The translations under genes were made by a program, and so were the position numbers. Below are positions 14,755-20,580 of a stretch of DNA of 20,580 nucleotides, piece by piece. The notes below the pieces were generated by a model. It worked only from the letters and a program-made list of their open reading frames with translations. It was not told where the DNA came from and did no database searches. The stretch covers positions 1 to 20,580 of the forward strand of contig DEYL01000013.1 of the NCBI GenBank assembly GCA_002364535.1, in the 5' to 3' direction. This DNA comes from Flavobacteriaceae bacterium UBA3159. GTDB taxonomy: Bacteria > Bacteroidota > Bacteroidia > Flavobacteriales > Flavobacteriaceae. The first letter of the stretch is position 1. The number at the start of each line of letters is the position of its first letter.

Positions 14755-15855
14755 ATGGAGAAATCAAACGCAAGACTCTTATCCCTTGATATCTTAAGGG
14801 GTTTGACGATCATTTTAATGATCATTGTCAACGATCCGGGTTCCTGGGATCATGTTTACGCACCTCTTTTACATGCGGACTGGAACGGTTTAACACCTAC
14901 GGATTATATTTTCCCCACTTTTATTTTTATTGTAGGGGTCTCTATCGTTCTATCCCTGACCAAACAAAGTGAAAAAGGGCTGACCAGAAAACAATTGGTT
15001 CGAAAAGTATTGCTACGCAGTTTAAAAATTTATTTGGTAGGACTCTTTTTGTGGTTATGGCCTTCCTTTGATTTTGGACGAATTCGATGGGTGGGGGTAT
15101 TGCCACGTATTGCTTTGGTCTTTATGGTCTGTGCTTTACTTTTTTTGTACACCAAAAGAAAGACCCAACTCATCATCGCATCTCTCATTCTGGTACTCTA
15201 CTGGTTGGTCATGAAATATCTCCCAATACCTGGCATTTGTATGCCCGATTTAAGTGAACCCGGAAAAAACTGGGCCAATTATTTGGATCAAAATTACTTA
15301 CCCGGTTATTTGTGGAGAAAAACCTGGGATCCTGAGGGGATACTCAGTTCCTTTCCAGCTGTGGTTACCGGATTGCTGGGAATGATGGCAGGATTTATAT
15401 TGATATCAAAAGCCGAACTTAAAGACAAGCTCCTAAAGCTTTTTATAATGGCGGGATCCCTACTTATATTGGGAGATGTCTTTCAATACCTAATGCCGAT
15501 TAATAAAAGTGTTTGGAGCAGTTCCTTTGTTCTAATAACCGGAGGAATTAGCTGTTTGCTTTTGGCTTTATTTGTCTACTGGGTTGATATAAAAGACCAA
15601 GCAGCCAGATTCAAAATGGCTCGGGCTTTTGGTATGAATGCCATTTTTGCCTACACTTTGGCCGGTATCTTTTATACCTTTTTCTACAGCAAAAAACTTT
15701 GGGGTATTTCCCTCAGCACCACATTTGTGGATCAAGCTATTGCCATGGGTGTTGCTCCAAAATTAGCTTCACTTGTTTATGCTTTACTCTATGTTGTGAT
15801 AATATGGATTCCAACTCATCAGTTGTTTAAAAGGAAAATATACATCAAACTATAG
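14755..15855 (+). CDS. NagX-like membrane acyltransferase (HGSNAT/DUF5009 type)
   Basis: This 366-residue protein has about ten membrane helices and the signature RLLSLDILRGLTIILM...HADWNGLTPTDYIFPTFIFIVG. H40 lies at the position of the active histidine of heparan-alpha-glucosaminide N-acetyltransferase. Bacterial members (NagX, DUF5009) are linked with N-acetylglucosamine use and may acetylate amino sugars across the membrane or act in their uptake. The ATG is clear and the length usual for the family. A NagB/PIG-L fusion gene about 3.6 kb downstream supports an amino-sugar theme, although other genes lie between. No strong promoter box is visible in the 87 bases upstream. Confidence 0.85.
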   Translation: MEKSNARLLSLDILRGLTIILMIIVNDPGSWDHVYAPLLHADWNGLTPTDYIFPTFIFIVGVSIVLSLTKQSEKGLTRKQLVRKVLLRSLKIYLVGLFLWLWPSFDFGRIRWVGVLPRIALVFMVCALLFLYTKRKTQLIIASLILVLYWLVMKYLPIPGICMPDLSEPGKNWANYLDQNYLPGYLWRKTWDPEGILSSFPAVVTGLLGMMAGFILISKAELKDKLLKLFIMAGSLLILGDVFQYLMPINKSVWSSSFVLITGGISCLLLALFVYWVDIKDQAARFKMARAFGMNAIFAYTLAGIFYTFFYSKKLWGISLSTTFVDQAIAMGVAPKLASLVYALLYVVIIWIPTHQLFKRKIYIKL

Positions 15856-15905
15856 GGACTGCATTTTGGCCTAAACTCCCAATTTTTTCAGCTCGGTTTT
15901 ATTTG

Positions 15906-15913
15906 TATATTTA
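15906..15913 (+). promoter_or_regulatory. Candidate -7 box of the symporter operon
   Basis: TATATTTA followed by GC differs from TAnnTTTG at one position and lies 18 bases before the ATG of the DUF4212 gene. Confidence 0.3.
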
Positions 15914-15931
15914 GCGCACCAAACCAAAACA

Positions 15932-16180
15932 ATGAAGAACAAAGACACCTATTGGAAAACCAATTTGAAGTATTTGGTTGTCCTTTTATCCATATGGTTT
16001 ACTGTTTCTTTTGGTTTCGGAATTCTTTTGGTAGACACACTTAATCAAATTCAGATGGGAGGGTTCAAGCTAGGCTTTTGGTTTGCCCAACAAGGCTCCA
16101 TATACGTTTTTGTCATTTTGATATTTATATATATCTATTTGATGAATCGCTTGGATCATAAATTTAAAAACCAAAAATAA
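15932..16180 (+). CDS. DUF4212 symporter small subunit
   Basis: This 82-residue protein has two membrane helices (about 12-35 and 48-70). The WKTNLKYLVVLLSIWFTVSF start and FWFAQQGSIYVFVILIFIY second helix are the DUF4212 signature. The family is encoded next to sodium:solute symporters of the VC_2705 subfamily and is thought to be their small subunit. Here its TAA overlaps the symporter ATG by one base (TAATG), so the two are translationally coupled and probably made in fixed ratio. Confidence 0.92.
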   Translation: MKNKDTYWKTNLKYLVVLLSIWFTVSFGFGILLVDTLNQIQMGGFKLGFWFAQQGSIYVFVILIFIYIYLMNRLDHKFKNQK

Positions 16181-17850
16181 TGGAATTACAATATTGGATT
16201 TGGATTGCTGTAGGACTCAGCTTTAGTCTATACATTGCCATTGCTATCATAACCAGGGCTTCTTCTACAGGTGAATTTTACATTGCTGGAAAAGGAGTTC
16301 ATCCCCTTGCCAACGGAATGGCTACAGCTGCCGACTGGATGTCTGCCGCTTCTTTTATTTCCATGGCCGGTATTATTTCTTTTAACGGTTATGACGGATC
16401 GGTCTATTTGATGGGCTGGACAGGAGGCTATGTTTTATTGGCACTTTTACTAGCTCCCTATCTAAGAAAATTTGGAAAATTTACAGTTCCCGATTTTATT
16501 GGTGATCGCTATTATTCCAATTTAGCCCGTGGAGTTGCCGTATTTTGTGCCTTGATTGTTTCGTTTACCTATATCGCGGGACAAATGCGTGGCGTTGGGG
16601 TGGTTTTCTCTCGTTACTTAGAGGTAGATATTACCACAGGTGTACTCATAGGAATGTTGATTGTCCTCTTCTATGCCGTATTGGGAGGAATGAAGGGCAT
16701 CACTTATACTCAGGTAGCTCAGTACTGCGTCCTGATTTTTGCATTTATGCTGCCCGCCATATTCATCTCATTGATGGTCACCGGAAACGTCATCCCTCAA
16801 ATCGGTTTTGGATCAACTGGCAGCGATGGGGTTTACTTATTGGATAAGTTAGATGGTTTGCATCGTGAACTCGGTTTTCATGAATACACCTCAGGAAGAA
16901 AATCTACATTAGATGTATTACTTATTACTGCCGCACTGATGGTGGGAACTGCGGGATTACCTCACGTAATCGTTCGATTTTTTACGGTAAAAAAAGTAAG
17001 CGATGCGCGCAAATCAGCCGGTTGGGCCTTACTTTTTATTGCCATTTTGTACACCACGGCTCCGGCAGTAGCAGTTTTTTCTCGAACCAACCTTATAGAA
17101 ACTGTAAGCAATAAAGCTCACGCAACTCTTCCCGAGTGGTTTGACAAATGGGAAGCCACTGGACTCATTTCGTACGAAGACAAAAACCAGGATGGCCTGG
17201 TGCAATATGTTGCCGATCCACAAATCAATGAACTGAAAGTTGATGCAGACATTATGGTATTGGCCAATCCTGAAATTGCCGATTTACCCAATTGGGTGAT
17301 TGCCATCATGGCCGCAGGAGCATTGGCTGCTGCGCTATCAACTGCCGCAGGACTCTTACTCGTGATTTCTTCCTCTGTATCCCACGACTTGATCAAAAAA
17401 ATGATCAAACCCGATGTGAGTGAAAAAGGAGAATTGATTGCTGCACGATTGTCCGCTGTAGGAGCTGTGATGTTGGCTGCCTATTTTGGTATTAATCCCC
17501 CGGGCTTTGTTGCTGCTACGGTCGCACTGGCTTTTGGTTTGGCCGCCGCTTCCTTCTTTCCCGCTATTGTTATGGGAATTTTTAGTAAAAAAATGAACAA
17601 GGAAGGGGCTATCGCTGGGATGGTGGTTGGAATTTTATTGATGTTATTCTATATGACTAAATTCAAATTCGGATGGTTTGGTGGTGGAACTGAAAAAGAC
17701 TGGTGGTTTGGCATTTCCCCTGAGGGCTTTGGCTCTTTTGCTATGTTGGTCAACTTTGTGGTGTCCATTACCATTTCTAAATTTACCCCGGAACCTGACT
17801 CTGAAATTCAAAAATTAGTTGAAAACATCAGAAATCCAGATGAAGATTAA
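16180..17850 (+). CDS. Sodium:solute symporter, VC_2705 subfamily
   Basis: This 556-residue membrane protein has about 13 helices and is related to ActP/PutP sodium symporters; the probable substrate is a small carboxylate such as acetate. Landmarks are the start YWIWIAVGLSFSLYIAIA, GEFYIAGKGVHPLANGMATAADWMSAASFI (30-60), the glycine-rich LGGMKGITYTQVAQY (168-182), GTAGLPHVIVRFF (256-268) and AAGALAAALSTAAGLLLVIS (378-397). An extracytoplasmic-type insert at 300-372 contains DKNQDG (334-339), a calcium-binding EF-hand-like loop found in this subfamily. Paired with the DUF4212 small subunit. No acetyl-CoA synthetase gene is nearby, so substrate is inferred from the family only. Confidence 0.92.
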   Translation: MELQYWIWIAVGLSFSLYIAIAIITRASSTGEFYIAGKGVHPLANGMATAADWMSAASFISMAGIISFNGYDGSVYLMGWTGGYVLLALLLAPYLRKFGKFTVPDFIGDRYYSNLARGVAVFCALIVSFTYIAGQMRGVGVVFSRYLEVDITTGVLIGMLIVLFYAVLGGMKGITYTQVAQYCVLIFAFMLPAIFISLMVTGNVIPQIGFGSTGSDGVYLLDKLDGLHRELGFHEYTSGRKSTLDVLLITAALMVGTAGLPHVIVRFFTVKKVSDARKSAGWALLFIAILYTTAPAVAVFSRTNLIETVSNKAHATLPEWFDKWEATGLISYEDKNQDGLVQYVADPQINELKVDADIMVLANPEIADLPNWVIAIMAAGALAAALSTAAGLLLVISSSVSHDLIKKMIKPDVSEKGELIAARLSAVGAVMLAAYFGINPPGFVAATVALAFGLAAASFFPAIVMGIFSKKMNKEGAIAGMVVGILLMLFYMTKFKFGWFGGGTEKDWWFGISPEGFGSFAMLVNFVVSITISKFTPEPDSEIQKLVENIRNPDED

Positions 17851-18583
17851 ATGCAAGAATAGAAACAAAATCCTATTGCTTCTAATCACACTGATTGCTT
17901 CTCAAAGTATTTCAGCCTAAGAAAAAAATCTCTCGACAATATTTACGTAACCGAAGTCTTAATGCATTTGGATTGGCCGAGAATGGACTATTTTGATGAT
18001 CAAAACAAAGCAGTAGACCTTGAGAAAAATGATCGTCGCGTTGTGTTTATGGGAAACTCTATCACCAAAGGCTGGACTCAATACATGCCTGAACTGTTTG
18101 ATAATCAAACCTATATCAATAGGGGGATTGGTGGGCAGACAACTCCTCAGATGTTGTTGCGATTCAGACAGGATGTGATTGACCTACAACCTGAATTAGT
18201 GCTCATATTGGCCGGAACCAACGATATAGCTGGTAATACGCCGCTAAAGGATTTGAAAACCGTAGCGGGTCATTTGTTTTCTATGGCGGAGTTGGCGCGT
18301 GTGCACGAAATCAAAGTGATATTGTATTCTGTAGTTCCTGCAGCAGAATATCCTTGGATAAAGGGTAAAAGCCCCAACACGAAATTCCTCAACTCAACAA
18401 AATGATTCAAGACTATTGTGATGAAAATCAGGCTCATTACTTGGATTATTTTAGTGCGATGACTGATGGTAAAAATGGTTTATCGAAAGCTATGGTTACG
18501 ATGGTGATTACCCCGACGAAGAAGGTTATAAGGTCATGGCCGAATTGGTTGAAAACACCATCGATCAATTGCTCAACCGATAA
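17840..18583 (+). pseudogene. SGNH/GDSL hydrolase pseudogene with three frameshifts
   Basis: A full SGNH-type secreted esterase can be read only by joining four frames. ATG 17840 overlaps the end of the symporter gene and gives a signal peptide (MKIKCKNRNKILLLLITLIA...SISA) that meets TAA at 17918. The next frame carries DWPRMDYFDD, the nucleophile block VVFMGNSITKGW, INRGIGGQTT and AGTNDIAGN, until about 18370. The third frame gives PQHEIPQLNKMIQDYCDENQ. The last gives GYDGDYPDEEGYKVMAEL to the stop at 18581. Each junction equals loss of one base. At the D-x-x-H catalytic pair the usual DGVHP reads DGDYP, so the histidine is replaced by tyrosine. Ancestral length about 247 residues. The missing histidine argues for real decay rather than sequencing errors alone. 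Confidence 0.82.
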
Positions 18584-18594
18584 GCTATTTTACA

Positions 18595-19281
18595 TCAACC
18601 GAAATTTGAGGCTGTGGTCACAACCTTTTTGATGATTTCCAGATCAGAGATGGGTTCACCCTGAGCTGTTTTATCTGATCCCTTGGCTGATAGGTGTATT
18701 TCACTAAAACCTGCTTTAAAAAAAAGTTCACAGTTTTGGTCGTTGATCCCACCCCCCGGCATAATCAACAGTTGATTTTTTGCAATGTTTTGAAGTTCAA
18801 CCAATAAATCCAATCCTGCTAATGCTGTGGTTTGCTGTCCTGAGGTCAAGATTCTGTCAAAACCTAAACCCATTATTCTTTTTAGGGATTCCTTGGGTTG
18901 GGGGATTCGGTCAAAGGCCCTGTGAAAGGTCAAATCTAGGGGATGGGTCATTTTCACCCAGTTTTTTAGTGTAGTCAGGGGTAGGGAATGATCTTCGTTT
19001 AGTGCTCCCATGACGATCCCATCTGCACCCAATGATTTGGCCATTTCAATTTGAGCTGCCGTTGTTTTAATTTCCTCGGGCGTGTAGACAAAGTTTCCAC
19101 GACGAGGACGAATCAGTACATGAACAGGAATCGGAGTTTGATCCAATACATATTTAAGAAATTTTGAGGAAGGGGTAAGCCCATCTTCCAGTAAATTTTC
19201 ACAAAGTTCCAGTCTGGAAGCCCCACCATCAATGGCATTGGACAGAGAAGTTTTGGAAGTACAACAGATTTCAATAATCAC
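18595..19281 (-). CDS. cutC: CutC family protein
   Basis: This 228-residue TIM-barrel protein of the CutC family was first linked to copper tolerance, but its biochemical activity is unsettled. It has the conserved start IEICCTS, GGASRLELCENLLEDGLTPS (19-38), HVLIRPRRGNFVYTPEE (54-70), ADGIVMGALNEDHSLP, LTFHRAFD (C-terminal to residue 115), RILTSGQ and MPGGGIN, in the usual order and length. Start ATG 19281 is natural. The gene converges with the SGNH pseudogene (11 bases between stops) and diverges from the NagB fusion gene. No other copper genes are visible. Related sequences in Bacteroidota often lie near carbohydrate genes. Confidence 0.9.
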   Translation of the reverse strand: MIIEICCTSKTSLSNAIDGGASRLELCENLLEDGLTPSSKFLKYVLDQTPIPVHVLIRPRRGNFVYTPEEIKTTAAQIEMAKSLGADGIVMGALNEDHSLPLTTLKNWVKMTHPLDLTFHRAFDRIPQPKESLKRIMGLGFDRILTSGQQTTALAGLDLLVELQNIAKNQLLIMPGGGINDQNCELFFKAGFSEIHLSAKGSDKTAQGEPISDLEIIKKVVTTASNFG

Positions 19282-19357
19282 AATAAATTTTTTTGTCTTT
19301 AGGAATGTAAGTTTAGTATAATTTGTTGTTTTTTTCTGATTTCACAACTTAATTTTT

Positions 19358-19376
19358 AATTAAATTTCAATTAAAT
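19358..19376. promoter_or_regulatory. Direct repeat in the cutC-nagB promoter region
   Basis: AATTAAAT occurs twice (19358-19365 and 19369-19376) with an 11-base period, about one helical turn, in the 142-base AT-rich gap between divergent cutC and nagB-type genes. It may be a paired regulator half-site. No exact TAnnTTTG box is visible in this gap. Confidence 0.35.
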
Positions 19377-19423
19377 AGACCTATATTTATATGTTTCAAA
19401 TAATACTTTATAGACGCCTGTAA

Positions 19424-20580
19424 ATGAAAAAAGATAAAATCTTATATCAGTTTCCCGGTGCTTTCGAGGAATATAGATTCGAAAAGCTTCACAATGTTAC
19501 CGTCGACTCATCTTTAACCGGTTCTTTAGCTGTTGCCGACGAAATAGCAGAACTTATCAGAGATAAACAAGCTAAAGGCCTACCTTGCGTTTTGGGGTTG
19601 GCTACAGGGTCTTCTCCGATCAGTGTATACAATCAGTTGATCAAACTCCACAAAGAAGAAGGTTTGAGTTTTAAAAATGTGATCACATTTAACCTTGATG
19701 AATATTATGGGCTTGAACCCAATGACATTAACAGTTATCACTTTTTTATGCATGAAAATCTTTTTGACCACATTGATTTACCAGCAGAGAACATCAACAT
19801 TCCCTCAGGCATCATTGAACAAAGCCAAGTGCGGGACTACTGCAAGGGCTATGAAAAAAAGATAGACGACTTGGGTGGGCTTGATTTCCAATTGTTGGGA
19901 ATCGGAAGAACCGGTCATGTTGGCTTTAACGAACCCGGATCTAACATCAACTCTCAAACCCGTTTGGTTACCCTAGACCACCTTACACGTTATGATGCTG
20001 CAGGAGCTTTTTATGGTATTGAAAATGTCCCCAGTAAGGCTATCACCATGGGGATTAAAACCATTCTTTCTGCCAAGCGTATTTTGCTTTTGGCATGGGG
20101 AATCAATAAAAGTGAAATCATACAGAAGGCGGTTGAAGGTGCTTTAACCCCCAACATTCCCACCACCTACCTTCAAAAACACGATAACACCACTTTGGTT
20201 TTAGACCATCAAGCGGCCTCGGGATTGACCCGAATCAAAACCCCCTGGATTACCGGAAATTGTGATTGGACCGAACTTTCCAATCAATGTAAGGCGGTCT
20301 ATTGGCTGTGTGAAAAAACCAATAAATCCATCTTAAAGCTTACAGAGGAGGACTACAATCAAAATGGAATGTCAGAGCTTTTGAACTTAGAGGGCAATTA
20401 TTATGACCTCAACATCAAAATGTTCAATCGCTTACAAAATACCATCACGGGATGGCCCGGAGGAAAACCCAATGCCGATGACAGTAAACGACCAGAGCGT
20501 GCACTGCCTGATCCAAAAAGATGCATCATCTTTAGTCCTCATCCCGATGATGACGTCATTTCAATGGGAGGAACTTTTGA
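19424..20580 (+). CDS. nagB: Glucosamine-6-phosphate deaminase/PIG-L fusion (partial)
   Basis: The first 385 codons of a gene that leaves the window still open. Residues about 30-290 form a NagB domain (glucosamine-6-phosphate to fructose-6-phosphate and ammonia), with LATGSSP (59-65), TFNLDEYYGL (88-97, D92) and GIGRTGHVGFNEPGS (159-173). The known catalytic residues correspond to D92, H165 and E170. The aspartate expected before GH is threonine T163. A linker leads to IIFSPHPDDDVISMGG, the zinc motif HPDD (373-376) that starts a PIG-L/LmbE deacetylase domain, cut by the window end. NagB-PIG-L fusions of about 630-660 residues are known in Bacteroidota. The PIG-L half suggests removal of an acetyl group from GlcNAc-type substrates, possibly joining two steps in one protein. 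Confidence 0.9.
   Translation, partial: MKKDKILYQFPGAFEEYRFEKLHNVTVDSSLTGSLAVADEIAELIRDKQAKGLPCVLGLATGSSPISVYNQLIKLHKEEGLSFKNVITFNLDEYYGLEPNDINSYHFFMHENLFDHIDLPAENINIPSGIIEQSQVRDYCKGYEKKIDDLGGLDFQLLGIGRTGHVGFNEPGSNINSQTRLVTLDHLTRYDAAGAFYGIENVPSKAITMGIKTILSAKRILLLAWGINKSEIIQKAVEGALTPNIPTTYLQKHDNTTLVLDHQAASGLTRIKTPWITGNCDWTELSNQCKAVYWLCEKTNKSILKLTEEDYNQNGMSELLNLEGNYYDLNIKMFNRLQNTITGWPGGKPNADDSKRPERALPDPKRCIIFSPHPDDDVISMGGTF

Noticed and set aside
15859..15892. Weak GGGA...TCCC stem with a T run after the NagX-like gene
   Set aside because: A four-pair stem with a long loop is too weak to call a terminator.

Overview
The window comes from a low-GC member of the Bacteroidota. The evidence is: A-rich ribosome-binding contexts without Shine-Dalgarno sites; repeated TAnnTTTG-type -7 promoter boxes; the RlmD-DUF6452-DUF6048 cluster; a coiled-coil protein, ZapA and a 6S-like RNA ahead of RNase Y; and a NagB protein continuing into a PIG-L domain. 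I cannot assign a genus. Most of the window is chromosomal housekeeping sequence. I found no insertion sequence, prophage, CRISPR array, tRNA gene or toxin/defence locus.

Layout. 1-480: the end of an rRNA operon (23S 3' end, 5S, strong terminator), followed by a decayed second copy of the 5S end and terminator. 480-1142: AT-rich and without genes. 1143-5646: a ZIP metal transporter diverges from an RlmL-like rRNA methyltransferase. That gene converges on a leftward unit of RlmD plus two uncharacterised envelope proteins, so two rRNA methyltransferases lie just downstream of an rRNA operon. 5815-8273: ornithine aminotransferase and a NifS/IscS-type cysteine desulfurase. 8299-9966: a secreted M23 peptidase on the minus strand.

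10079-10478: a small membrane protein gene broken by two frameshifts. 10617-12972: a growth/division cluster of coiled-coil protein, ZapA, 6S-like RNA and RNase Y. 12973-14667: divergent TSUP and DMT transporters, both apparently starting at TTG. 14755-17850: a NagX-like membrane acyltransferase, then a DUF4212/sodium:solute symporter pair. 17840-18583: an SGNH/GDSL hydrolase pseudogene with three frameshifts. 18595-19281: a CutC family protein. 19424-20580: the first 385 codons of a NagB/PIG-L fusion, cut by the window edge.

How the genes relate: the NagX-like protein and NagB/PIG-L both suggest amino-sugar (GlcNAc) metabolism but are not in one operon. ZapA, the coiled-coil protein, 6S-like RNA and RNase Y form a recognisable Bacteroidota arrangement. 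I see no clearly novel multi-gene system. The most interesting items are the 6S-like RNA, the decayed 5S/terminator copy, the two pseudogenes whose five frameshifts all go in the same direction, the DUF6452/DUF6048 pair, a cysteine cluster in ornithine aminotransferase, and several clean inverted or direct repeats at promoters.
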